From the NCBI GenBank assembly GCA_050946275.1, contig JBMNUM010000029.1, forward strand, positions 1 to 22,995: a stretch of DNA of 22,995 nt, written 5' to 3'. Position 1 is the stretch's first letter. Each line of letters begins with the position of its first letter. A model generated the notes under the pieces. The model was not told where the DNA came from, did not search any database, and worked only from the letters and a program-made list of their open reading frames with translations. The position numbers and the translations under genes are program-made. Source of the stretch: JBMNUM01 sp050946275. GTDB lineage: Bacteria; Actinomycetota; Coriobacteriia; Coriobacteriales; CADBOM01. Shown here one piece after another: positions 15,265 through 22,667 of this stretch.

Positions 15265-15295
15265 TGTGACAATCATGGTGACCGTGATTGTCGCA
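15265..15295. promoter_or_regulatory. Operator-like palindrome upstream of the DMT transporter
   Basis: A 31-bp region pairs at 13 of 15 positions around a central base. Its core is GACAATCA (15268-15275) and TGATTGTC (15285-15292). It contains TGACAATCATGGT, one base different from TGACAGTCATGGT in the inverted repeat at 14321-14384. A TTGACT (15235-15240) lies 24 bases upstream and matches the -35-like element there. The start codon at 15318 is 22 bases downstream. Confidence 0.55.
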
Positions 15296-15317
15296 CTTTC
15301 GCGTGCCGAGGAGAAAT

Positions 15318-16274
15318 GTGAAGGCTAAGGGCCCCATACTGCTTCTGATCACCGCGCTCCTGTGGGGCATGGCCTTCGTCGCCCAGACGGAGGCGGCACA
15401 GAGCGTGGACCCGTTCACGTTCAACTTCTCGCGCAACTTCATCGGCGCCCTGTTCCTCACGGGAGTCATCGCGTTCCGCAAGCGTGCAGGGCAGGACATT
15501 GCACCCGGGATAAAGCCCGAAAGACCCGACGGAACGCAGTCCGAGGGCTATACGCGCCGCGCGCTCATCATCGGCGGAACGCTCTGCGGCATCGCGCTCT
15601 GCGTTGCCTCCTACCTGCAGCAGGCCGGCATCACCGCCTACCCTCCCGAGGCCGCGGCATCGGGGCGCGCGGGATTCGTTACCGCAACGTACATGGTCAT
15701 GGTCGCGGTCATGATGATCTTCGTGGGCAAGCGCCCCCACTTCCTCGTCTGGACATCCGTGCTCGTCGCCATCGTCGGCATGTACTTCCTCTGCGTGCCG
15801 GACGGACTCGGCAGCGTGTACGTCGGCGATTGGCTGGTGCTCGCGAGCGCGCTCGGCTACGCAATCCACATCATCGTTATCGACCGATACACCCGCATCG
15901 ACGGCGTGAGGCTCTCCCGCGTGCAGCTCATCGTCGCGGGCGTCATCTCCCTCGTGTTCGCACTCATCTTCGAGCATCCGTCCATGAGCATGGTCCTCGC
16001 CGCTGCGATTCCCATCCTCTATGCCGGTATCTGCTCCGACGGCATCGCCTACACGTTCCAGATAATCGCGCAGAAGACGACCGATGCCACCGTGGCCTCG
16101 ATCATCATGAGCCTTGAATCCGTGTTCGCGGCGCTCGGCGGCTGGCTCATCCTCTCCGAGAGCCTCTCCCCCGTCGAGCTCGGTGGCTGTGCCCTCGTCT
16201 TCGCAGCGGTCATGCTCGCGCAGGCGCCCGAGTTCATCGAGGCACGTCGAACTCGCCAGAAGGCTATCGAATAG
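15318..16274 (+). CDS. EamA/DMT-family transporter
   Basis: The start is GTG 15318, after GAGGAG. The overlapping ATG at 15316 is followed at once by TGA, and an upstream in-frame TTG (15288) lies in the operator-like palindrome. The 318-residue protein has about ten hydrophobic segments in two EamA halves: ILLLITALLWGMAFVAQ near the N-terminus, and the second half opening at DWLVLASALGYAIHIIVID and ending VFAALGGWLILSESLSPVELG. The last motif (E-S-x-S near a proline) is typical of drug/metabolite exporters. A cytoplasmic loop of about 25 residues follows the second span. The substrate is unknown; the shared motif with the aldehyde dehydrogenase/metallo-hydrolase promoters suggests a linked metabolite. 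It converges on the next MFS gene. Confidence 0.88.
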   Translation: MKAKGPILLLITALLWGMAFVAQTEAAQSVDPFTFNFSRNFIGALFLTGVIAFRKRAGQDIAPGIKPERPDGTQSEGYTRRALIIGGTLCGIALCVASYLQQAGITAYPPEAAASGRAGFVTATYMVMVAVMMIFVGKRPHFLVWTSVLVAIVGMYFLCVPDGLGSVYVGDWLVLASALGYAIHIIVIDRYTRIDGVRLSRVQLIVAGVISLVFALIFEHPSMSMVLAAAIPILYAGICSDGIAYTFQIIAQKTTDATVASIIMSLESVFAALGGWLILSESLSPVELGGCALVFAAVMLAQAPEFIEARRTRQKAIE

Positions 16275-16304
16275 AACTGGTGAGGACTGTCCTCCTTTGA
16301 CTCA

Positions 16305-17507
16305 TCAGAACACGTCGAGGGAATGCGGGCCCTCCTTCTTGAGCAACGCGACGACGAGCAGCGCTCCCGCTATGCCGGTGATGATGCAGAGGATGGCGAG
16401 CCCGAGGACGTAATCGCGCCAAATGCCGGTGATCAGGAACATTCCGATCGTTCCCATGATGGTAAACGCGAAGTTGATCAGCGACGACGCCGCTCCCGTA
16501 TCCTTCTCCTGCAGGTTCAACAGGATCGTCATGGCGAAGGGCCTCGTCGCGGCGATGCACATCGTCAGCACGGCGACGAGCGCGGCGAAGGCGATGGGCA
16601 GCGAATGGCCGGCGAGCAAGAGCCCCGCGCCGCACGCAACGGGCACGAGGATGAGGATGAACGCCATCTTGAAGGGATTCCGCCTCTTGGCAAGCGAGTA
16701 GAGAATGGGGCCCGCCACAGACACGAGCGCAGTGATGGCGAAGTACGCCGTGTACATCGACGGTGAGAGCCCAAAGAAGTCCTGGTAGATATACGAACTC
16801 GCGCAGATATAGGCCATGAAGGGCGCATGGAGCAAGATGATGCCCGCGAGGAACAGGGTGAAGGTCCGGTTCTTCATCACGACGCCGAGCCGCGAGAGCG
16901 ACCTGATGACGCCCACGTCGAGCCGTTGCTCGCGCGGGAGCGTCTCGCGCATGAGGAGCGTCACGATGAGCATGAGGAGCGTGATGATCCCCTGCGCGAG
17001 GAAGATCATCCGCCAGCTCGCGAAGCTGTAGATGAACGTGCCGATGACCGGAGCGGCGATCGGGCCGACGACGCCGAAGACCTGCGCGAGGCTCAGCACC
17101 GACCCCTGCATGGCGCCGGAGAACTGGTCCTTGACGATGGCGGTGCTGACGGCGATCATGCATCCGGCGCCTAGCGCCTGGACGAGCCGCATCAGGATGA
17201 GGATCCAGATGGTTCCCGCCAACGTGCATCCCACGCTTGCCACCACGTAGACGATGATTCCGAGGCTGAGCACAGGCTTGCGTCCGTTGCGGTCGGAGAT
17301 CGGCCCAAACACGAGCATGCCGATGGCGAAGAAGAGGAAGAAGCCGACGAGGGTGAGATTCATGATCGCGTCGTTCGTCCCGAAGAACACCTTCATCTCG
17401 GGCAACGCCGGCATGTACATGTCCGTCGACAGTGGCGCGATGATGTTGCACAGCGTGATGAGCAGCACCATGCCCGGCTTGCCCAGCCGCGGCTGCTCGA
17501 CCAGCAT
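16305..17507 (-). CDS. Bcr/CflA-type MFS multidrug exporter
   Basis: The 400-residue, twelve-span protein starts at ATG 17507 with GGGAGA about eight bases upstream. PLSTDMYMPALPEM after the first span is the hallmark of the Bcr/CflA subfamily of drug:proton antiporters, and FGPISDRNGRKPVL is MFS motif A between spans 2 and 3. GAGCMIAVSTAIVKDQF and APVIGTFI are also typical. Members export drugs such as bicyclomycin, sulfonamides or chloramphenicol, or amino-acid-related metabolites such as cysteine. The divergent neighbour is an asparagine-synthetase-like enzyme, so export of its product or protection from it is possible but unproven. Confidence 0.9.
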   Translation of the reverse strand: MLVEQPRLGKPGMVLLITLCNIIAPLSTDMYMPALPEMKVFFGTNDAIMNLTLVGFFLFFAIGMLVFGPISDRNGRKPVLSLGIIVYVVASVGCTLAGTIWILILMRLVQALGAGCMIAVSTAIVKDQFSGAMQGSVLSLAQVFGVVGPIAAPVIGTFIYSFASWRMIFLAQGIITLLMLIVTLLMRETLPREQRLDVGVIRSLSRLGVVMKNRTFTLFLAGIILLHAPFMAYICASSYIYQDFFGLSPSMYTAYFAITALVSVAGPILYSLAKRRNPFKMAFILILVPVACGAGLLLAGHSLPIAFAALVAVLTMCIAATRPFAMTILLNLQEKDTGAASSLINFAFTIMGTIGMFLITGIWRDYVLGLAILCIITGIAGALLVVALLKKEGPHSLDVF

Positions 17508-17589
17508 TCCCGATGTCTCCCGCTGCGCTATTCTCCCCGCCTCCTCGACCGGATCTCAAACAAACCAGAGCATGGTGCTCCGACTCACT

Positions 17590-17611
17590 CGCCGTTAAAT
17601 CGCCGTTAAAT
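17590..17611. repeat. Tandem 11-bp direct repeat in the divergent promoter region
   Basis: CGCCGTTAAAT occurs twice back to back (17590-17600, 17601-17611), about one helical turn apart, between the leftward exporter and the rightward asparagine-synthetase-like gene. This is a plausible tandem binding site for one regulator. Confidence 0.5.
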
Positions 17612-17647
17612 AATACCCGGGCGGGCGCGCGGGCTGGCTGGTGCGGC

Positions 17648-17653
17648 TATACT
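17648..17653 (+). promoter_or_regulatory. Candidate -10 box of the asparagine-synthetase-like gene
   Basis: TATACT lies 43 bases before ATG 17697 and is followed by a T-run. The region 17 bases upstream is GC-only and has no -35-like hexamer, so an activator may be needed. Confidence 0.4.
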
Positions 17654-17696
17654 CTTTTTGGCGAAAACGCATCAATGGGAAGTCAAAGGATTGCAC

Positions 17697-19286
17697 ATGA
17701 TTGAGGTTAAGGCATACGCGGGACTCATCCGCAACCACCGCGAGCTCGCAGAGGAACTCGGCATCGATATCGCCGGCTGCACGCGCATGGAGCGCGAGGA
17801 GAGGCTGATCGTCGCCGCATACGAGAAGTGGGGCGAGATGGCAGGCGCGCATATCAACGGCCAGTTCGGTTTCGCACTCGAGGACAGCGAGACCGGCGAG
17901 GTCTTCTGCTCGCGCGACATCCTCGGCGCAGAGCTCTTCTTCTACTACGTCACCGAGGATGGCCGCCTGCTTTACGGCAACGAGATCAAGGATCTCTTCG
18001 GCCAGCCCGGCTTCAAGCGCGAGCTCAACCGCGAGCTGATCCAGTTCTTCCTCGGCTTCACGTACGTGCCCGGCGAGGAGACGCTGTTCAAGGGCATCAT
18101 GAAGCTCGCCCCCGGCGAATGGCTGCGCGCCAACGCCGACGGTATCGAGCGCGGGCGCTTCTGGGAGCTGTCGTTCGAACCCGACGAGACCAAGACGCTC
18201 GACGAGTGGGCCGACGCCATCTCGGATGCGATGGACGCGAGCATGAACGACATCGTGGATGAGGACGAGACGCCCGACAGCTTCCTATCCGGTGGCGTCG
18301 ACTCGTCGTACATCCTCGCGAAGGGCCGTGCGAGGCGCGGCTTCTGCGCAGCGTACGAGAACCAGGATGCCAGCGAGGAGAACGAGGCGCGCGCGACGGC
18401 CGAGCATCTCGGCCGGGGATTCGAGGCCATCACCATCACGCCCGAGGACTTCTTCGCCACCGTCGACGAGTTCCTGCTCGCATACGAGCAGCCGCAGGCG
18501 GACGTGGCGGGGCTGGCGCTTTACGTGGCCGCCAAGCAGGTCAAGGACATCTCCCCGCTTTGCTTCTCGGGAGAGGGCGCCGACGAGTTCTTCGCGGGCT
18601 ACGGCGTGTACCGCAACGCCGGCAAGAAGCGCCCCGGCCAGAGCTCGACCTACCTCGGCTCGACATACATCATGAACGACTCGGAGCAGAGCCGCTATCT
18701 CAAGCGCCGCTACGAGAACCGCTCGGCAGAGGCCTTCATGGCGGAGCGCTCGAAGGGAGCCGCCGGCTACGACCCTCTGGCTCAGATGCTCTACGCCGAG
18801 CTGCTCAGCTACTTCGAGGCGAGCATCCTGTTCAACTCGACGAAGATCACGCGCGGCACGGGCCTCGATATCCGCATGCCGTTCTGCGACCTGCGCATGT
18901 TCGACATCGCGCGTCGCATGCCCTCGCGCTTCAAGCTGGACGACGCGAACAACAAAGTCGCCCTGCGCCGTGCCGCGTCGCGCGTTCTACCGCAGGAGGT
19001 GGCCTACCGCAAGAAGCTCGGCTTCCCGGTGCCCGTGCGCGCTTGGCTCAAGGACACGAAGCTCAACGGAGACATCCAGCGCGCATTCGAGAGCAAGGCC
19101 GCGGCGGAGTTCTTCGACCTCGATGAGATCGGCGCGCTGCTCGATGCCTTCCTGGGAAAGAAGCCGCGCAAGAACCACCGCCTGTGGTTCAAGACGCACC
19201 AGGCGATCATGTGGCGACACGTCTGGACGATCTATGTCTTCATCCGTTGGTACGAGCTCTTCTTCGGAGAGGATGCCGCGGTCTAG
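17697..19286 (+). CDS. Asparagine-synthetase-like protein with truncated glutaminase domain
   Basis: The 529-residue protein starts at ATG 17697 with AAAGGA seven bases upstream. Residues about 195-500 are a complete synthetase domain: SGGVDSS (198-204, ATP pyrophosphatase loop), FSGEGADEFFAGYG, LDIRMPFCD, and YRKKLGFPVPVRAWL. The N-terminal glutaminase-like domain is incomplete. GLIRNHRELAEELG (9-22) matches the NGEIYNHREL segment that in E. coli AsnB lies near residue 74, and LNGMFAFAL corresponds to INGQFGFAL. The first roughly 65 residues, including the catalytic Cys that must follow the initiator Met, are absent, and no upstream frame supplies them. It therefore should not hydrolyse glutamine; it may use free ammonia or join another amine, as beta-lactam synthetase does. 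A hairpin terminator follows. The product is unknown. Confidence 0.85.
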   Translation: MIEVKAYAGLIRNHRELAEELGIDIAGCTRMEREERLIVAAYEKWGEMAGAHINGQFGFALEDSETGEVFCSRDILGAELFFYYVTEDGRLLYGNEIKDLFGQPGFKRELNRELIQFFLGFTYVPGEETLFKGIMKLAPGEWLRANADGIERGRFWELSFEPDETKTLDEWADAISDAMDASMNDIVDEDETPDSFLSGGVDSSYILAKGRARRGFCAAYENQDASEENEARATAEHLGRGFEAITITPEDFFATVDEFLLAYEQPQADVAGLALYVAAKQVKDISPLCFSGEGADEFFAGYGVYRNAGKKRPGQSSTYLGSTYIMNDSEQSRYLKRRYENRSAEAFMAERSKGAAGYDPLAQMLYAELLSYFEASILFNSTKITRGTGLDIRMPFCDLRMFDIARRMPSRFKLDDANNKVALRRAASRVLPQEVAYRKKLGFPVPVRAWLKDTKLNGDIQRAFESKAAAEFFDLDEIGALLDAFLGKKPRKNHRLWFKTHQAIMWRHVWTIYVFIRWYELFFGEDAAV

Positions 19287-19308
19287 AAGCGCGAACCTAC
19301 AAGGAAGA

Positions 19309-19355
19309 GCGGGGCCGTTTGACGCGAATACCTGTCAAACAGCCCCGCCTTGTTT
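19309..19355 (+). terminator. Terminator of the asparagine-synthetase-like gene
   Basis: Arms 19309-19323 (GCGGGGCCGTTTGAC) and 19334-19348 pair at 14 of 15 positions around a ten-base loop, and CTTGTTT follows. The structure begins 23 bases after the stop codon. Confidence 0.75.
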
Positions 19356-19375
19356 ATCACCCGCTTGACATAAAG

Positions 19376-19411
19376 CCTGTCAAACAGCCCCGCCTTGTTT
19401 GGCGGGTTTTT
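19376..19411. terminator. Second terminator with a repeated 25-bp segment
   Basis: CCCGCC (19389-19394) and GGCGGG (19401-19406) form a stem followed by TTTTT (19407-19411), a classic plus-strand terminator. The 25 bases at 19376-19400 are identical to 19331-19355. Because 19365-19383 also carries TTGACA/TGTCAA, the block could end leftward transcripts of the VanY gene too. Confidence 0.75.
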
Positions 19412-19424
19412 CGATCAGGGATTG

Positions 19425-20516
19425 CTAGTAGCCCCAGGTGAGGAGCTTCCACTCGCCGTCGTCACCCGTGCGGGCAAGATGCCAGTTCCAGTCCACGTAA
19501 TCCGTGTCGGGCTCCCATGCGGTCCCCTCGGCCTGCTCGGCGGAGGGCGAATGGAAGGTCGACGTGAAGACAATCACCTGGTCGAACTCGGGCTCGTCGG
19601 GCATTTGCGCCTCGCGCAGCTCGTTAGCGTAGTTGACCTCCTCCGGATTGCACGCATCGTCACCGGCGAAGGACAGGCTCTTGAGCGTGCAGCCCTCCCA
19701 CGAGGTGAACTCGGACAGAATCGGGTCAATTGCGGAGTCGATATCCGCCTCCTCATAGATCTTGGAGGTTCCGTAATCCACCGCACAGTCCGCAATAGCC
19801 GGGTCGAGCTCGCCAAGATAGCGCTCGAGCGTGATGCCCTTCTTCATGATCTCCTTCGCAACGTCTGGGTTGTCGATGTAGCGGATATGCCACGGCTCGT
19901 AGCTATAGCCCGTCTCGATCTTCTTCTCGGGCAGGTAGCGCAGGATGAAGCCATGGTCCGCGAGCTTGGCATGGATCTTATCCCACACCTCGGGATATGT
20001 GACCATGTCCTCGTTCTCGACGACGCCCTTGCCGTCGATGATGAGGAAGAGGTCGAGCGCCAGGCCCGTGTGATGCTCGGAGTAGCCCGGCACCGCAACG
20101 TACTGCTTAACGTATTCAGGCCCGTACTTCTCGGTGAAGTTATCGACGATCTCCTGCTGTTCCTCGACGCTGCGGTAGGCGGAGTCGAGGTCGACGTAGA
20201 CGCCCTCCTCCTCGAGCTCGGCCTTCATCGCGAGATACGCATCATAGGCCTTCGCCTCGACGTCAACGTTCCAGCCCTCGCTGTTCTCGAAGCTAACGAT
20301 CTCGACGGCGTCCTCCCAGCCTGCAGGAAGCTCGTGCGTCTTGTTCACGAGCGCCATGTAATCGATTCCTCCCTGCTCTGCATCAGCTGCAGCCGCATCT
20401 GCCTGCACATCGCCTCCAGGTGCCTGCTCCTGGTTGGAGCAGGCACCGAGAAGTGCGATGCAGAGAGCGGCCGAGAATAGGATCGCAAGACCACGGAGGG
20501 TTGTGCGTTTGAACAT
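19425..20516 (-). CDS. VanY-type D-Ala-D-Ala carboxypeptidase lipoprotein
   Basis: The 363-residue protein starts at ATG 20516, with AGGAAAGGA upstream. The signal ends LLGAC with Cys26, so the protein should be lipid-anchored on the outside. An acidic spacer follows to about 50. The zinc peptidase domain (about 85-235) has SAYRS near 112, the metal motif S146-x-H148-x2-G-x-A-x-D155 in GYSEHHTGLALD, and EPWH with Glu207 and His210. These are the VanY/M15B signatures; such enzymes trim the terminal D-Ala of peptidoglycan stem peptides. There are no vanH, vanA or vanX genes nearby, so a resistance role is not indicated. About 120 further residues end DGEWKLLTWGY, which looks like a separate small NTF2-like domain (tentative). 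The SH3-repeat lipoprotein lies 41 bases upstream and may be co-transcribed. Confidence 0.9.
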   Translation of the reverse strand: MFKRTTLRGLAILFSAALCIALLGACSNQEQAPGGDVQADAAAADAEQGGIDYMALVNKTHELPAGWEDAVEIVSFENSEGWNVDVEAKAYDAYLAMKAELEEEGVYVDLDSAYRSVEEQQEIVDNFTEKYGPEYVKQYVAVPGYSEHHTGLALDLFLIIDGKGVVENEDMVTYPEVWDKIHAKLADHGFILRYLPEKKIETGYSYEPWHIRYIDNPDVAKEIMKKGITLERYLGELDPAIADCAVDYGTSKIYEEADIDSAIDPILSEFTSWEGCTLKSLSFAGDDACNPEEVNYANELREAQMPDEPEFDQVIVFTSTFHSPSAEQAEGTAWEPDTDYVDWNWHLARTGDDGEWKLLTWGY

Positions 20517-20535
20517 CCCGACATCCTTTCCTCAC

Positions 20536-20564
20536 GGAATAACCGCGTTAGTCGCTGTTATTTC
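20536..20564. terminator. Hairpin in the SH3 lipoprotein-VanY gap
   Basis: AATAACCGC (20538-20546) and GCTGTTATT (20554-20562) pair at eight of nine positions around a seven-base loop, overlapping the SH3 lipoprotein stop. There is no U-tract. It could reduce read-through into the VanY gene rather than stop it. Confidence 0.35.
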
Positions 20565-22498
20565 ACGTCCCTATCGGTCACCAACAGGGCCTTGACGTTG
20601 GACATGTCGGACAGGTCGCCCTCGTAGTAGACCTTGACCTTGATGCCCTTGGCGAGGCTCGCCGAGATGACCTGCGGCGCGTTGCGGGTGTCGAACGTGT
20701 AGCACGTGGTGACCTTGCCGTCGGCCTCCTCGTAGGTGATGGACGGGTACTCGTCGCTATCCCCGGTGAGGGCGGGCTCGTCATCGGCCTTGGCCTTGTT
20801 CTCCGCGGAGGGCTTGGCCTCCTCGATCTCGATCGTTATGGACTCGACATCGTAGCCGACGATGGTGCCGGTGATCGACTTCGCGTCGTCGGGAAGCTGG
20901 TCGAACGGGTCGACAGCGGGCTCCTCGTCCTGCGAACCCTCGTCGTCGCCCTGGTCGCCGGTGCCCTTGTCACCCTGGTCGCCCTGGTCATCGCCCTGGT
21001 CACCCTGGTCATCAGGATCGGGCGCAGGCTGCGGATCGGGCTCGGGGTCGGGCGCAGGCTGCGGGTCCGGCTCGGGGTCGGGATCCGGCTCGGGCTCCGG
21101 GTCAGGTGCCGGCTGCGGGTCGGGATCCGGCGTAGGCTGAGGCTCGGGATCCGGGGCGGGAGCAGGAGCCGGCTTAGGATCGGGCTTGACCTTATCCTTC
21201 TTCTCATCCTTCTTCGGATTGGGGTCCGTGGAGGTGAGCAGGTCGTTGTGCACGAAGCCGACGCCGTCCTTGTAGACGATGCGCGACCAGCTGTTATCCG
21301 CGACGCCAGTGATCTTCACCTCGGTGCCCTTCTTGAGCACGCCCAGCTTGTCGGCTTTAACGGAGGGCGACTTGCGCACGTTCGCGTCGGTGGTCGTCCA
21401 GGCCTTGCCCTTGGTCACGTAGATCGTCGCATCGCTTCCATCGGAAGGGTTCTTCTTGGAAAGCACGTTGCTCTTCACGTACGCGTCGGAGCCCTTCCAG
21501 GCGACGCGCGACCAGCCGTTGTCGCAGATGCCCGTGCGCACGACGTTGAGGCCGGACTTCAGCGTTCCGAGCGACTCGGACTTCTCCGACCAGGTCTTGT
21601 AGGCCGGGGTGTCGGCAGTCAGGTAGACCGTCTCGCTCACAGCGGTGATCTTGACGCCGTCGCTCTCCGAGTTCGGGTTCTTCGTCGTGAGCAGATCGCT
21701 GTAAATGAACGCGGGGGCATTGTTGAAGACGACACGAGACCAACCGTTATCGCAGATACCCGTTCGCTTGATCGAGGCTCCCGCCTTCAGCGCGCCGATG
21801 GCCTCCGACGAGGTCGAGTAACCACGGCGGATGGTCGCGTCGGTCTTGGCATAGACGGTCTCGTCGAGCGCCTTGATGTTGACCTGCTGCGAAATATCCT
21901 TCGTCGTGCCCTTGATACCCGCCTCGTTGGGGTCGGTGGTCAGGAGCGTGCCGTACACGTAGGCCTCGTTGCCCTTGAAGACGATGCGGTCCCAGCCGTT
22001 GTTGCAGTGGCCGGTGCGCTTGACCGACTCGCGGGCCTTGAGCACGCCGACGGTGTTGGAGGCCATCATGTACGAGTCATGTACGTTGACGTCCTCGAGC
22101 GCGTAAACCGTCTCGTCGACATCCTCGATGACCGTCTGGGACTTGACCTCTCGCGTCAGGTCGGTCTCCTCGTCATGCACCTCGATGACGGTCGCCTTGC
22201 TCGTATCCTCGCCGGTGATCTTGCCGGTGTAGACGACGGTGACCCAGTTGCCCTCGTCGATGCCATAGCTGAAGGTGTGCCTGGCATCACCGATGGCGAA
22301 GTCGAGCACGCGTCCGTCGTTGGTGCGGATCGTGATGTCGCTCATGGTGATGTCCTCGAGCGTTCCGACCTGCTCGAGCACATCGGTTGCGGCGGCTTGT
22401 TCACCACCCTGCTCCTTCTTCTGACAACCCGCGAGCACGCACAGCGAAAGCGCCAGAGCGGCTACGAGCGCCAGGCATATGCCGATTCTCTTCTTCAC
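20558..22498 (-). CDS. SH3-repeat surface lipoprotein with Pro/Asp-rich linker
   Basis: The start is GTG 22498 after AAAGGGGGATAAG; the frame continues to a TTG at 22549 but without a site. The 646-residue protein has a lipoprotein signal (MKKRIGICLALVAALALSLC, then VLAGC with Cys25). After an N-terminal domain of about 100 residues come four SH3-like (SH3b) repeats, starting near residues 127, 212, 290 and 364. Each has V-Y-x4-D and G-x-L-K near the start, then TGxxDNGWSR and a V-Y or F-I/V segment. The fourth carries the typical NVRKSPS. Bacterial SH3b domains bind peptidoglycan. A linker of about 100 residues made of P, D, E and A and then Q, G and D joins a C-terminal domain of about 110 residues I do not recognise. 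The layout suggests a wall-spanning lipoprotein. It probably acts with the downstream VanY gene. Confidence 0.85.
   Translation of the reverse strand: MKKRIGICLALVAALALSLCVLAGCQKKEQGGEQAAATDVLEQVGTLEDITMSDITIRTNDGRVLDFAIGDARHTFSYGIDEGNWVTVVYTGKITGEDTSKATVIEVHDEETDLTREVKSQTVIEDVDETVYALEDVNVHDSYMMASNTVGVLKARESVKRTGHCNNGWDRIVFKGNEAYVYGTLLTTDPNEAGIKGTTKDISQQVNIKALDETVYAKTDATIRRGYSTSSEAIGALKAGASIKRTGICDNGWSRVVFNNAPAFIYSDLLTTKNPNSESDGVKITAVSETVYLTADTPAYKTWSEKSESLGTLKSGLNVVRTGICDNGWSRVAWKGSDAYVKSNVLSKKNPSDGSDATIYVTKGKAWTTTDANVRKSPSVKADKLGVLKKGTEVKITGVADNSWSRIVYKDGVGFVHNDLLTSTDPNPKKDEKKDKVKPDPKPAPAPAPDPEPQPTPDPDPQPAPDPEPEPDPDPEPDPQPAPDPEPDPQPAPDPDDQGDQGDDQGDQGDKGTGDQGDDEGSQDEEPAVDPFDQLPDDAKSITGTIVGYDVESITIEIEEAKPSAENKAKADDEPALTGDSDEYPSITYEEADGKVTTCYTFDTRNAPQVISASLAKGIKVKVYYEGDLSDMSNVKALLVTDRDVK
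20935..21200 (-). repeat. Low-complexity Pro/Asp/Glu linker-coding repeats
   Basis: Short units encoding DPEPDPQPAP-like and DQGDQGD-like peptides are repeated imperfectly. Such tracts are prone to length change by slippage, and could differ between strains or be mis-assembled. Confidence 0.75.
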
Positions 22499-22562
22499 CT
22501 TATCCCCCTTTTCGGTCACTTGAGACTCATATTTGTTATACGTAGCCAAACGCCATTCCGTC

Positions 22563-22586
22563 CCAGCATGCTAGGAACTATGCTGG
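22563..22586. other. Small inverted repeat upstream of the SH3 lipoprotein
   Basis: CCAGCAT (22563-22569) and ATGCTGG (22580-22586) pair around a ten-base loop, in the gap between guaA and the SH3 lipoprotein gene. It could be an operator or part of the promoter region; a TATAAC on the minus strand near 22535 is a weak -10 candidate. Confidence 0.3.
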
Positions 22587-22605
22587 CATGGGCAATTGAG
22601 AACAA

Positions 22606-22638
22606 GAGACCCCCACCGTATTTCACGGCAGGGGTCTC
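22606..22638 (-). terminator. Terminator of guaA
   Basis: GAGACCCC and GGGGTCTC arms (22606-22613, 22631-22638) plus an inner CCGT/ACGG stem form a strong hairpin about 30 bases after the guaA stop. On the minus strand TTGTTCTC follows as a partial U-tract. Confidence 0.75.
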
Positions 22639-22667
22639 GATTACCCTTAGCGGTAATTTCTACCGGC

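Noticed and set aside
16297..16305. TTGACTCAT as another regulon -35 element
   Set aside because: It lies in the gap between convergent genes and touches the exporter's stop codon; no gene starts there.
19425..20516. Vancomycin-resistance gene cluster
   Set aside because: Only a VanY-type carboxypeptidase is present, with no ligase, dehydrogenase, VanX dipeptidase or VanRS genes beside it.
20935..21200. CRISPR-like or satellite array
   Set aside because: The repeats are short, imperfect and in frame, and encode a Pro/Asp-rich linker; there are no spacers.
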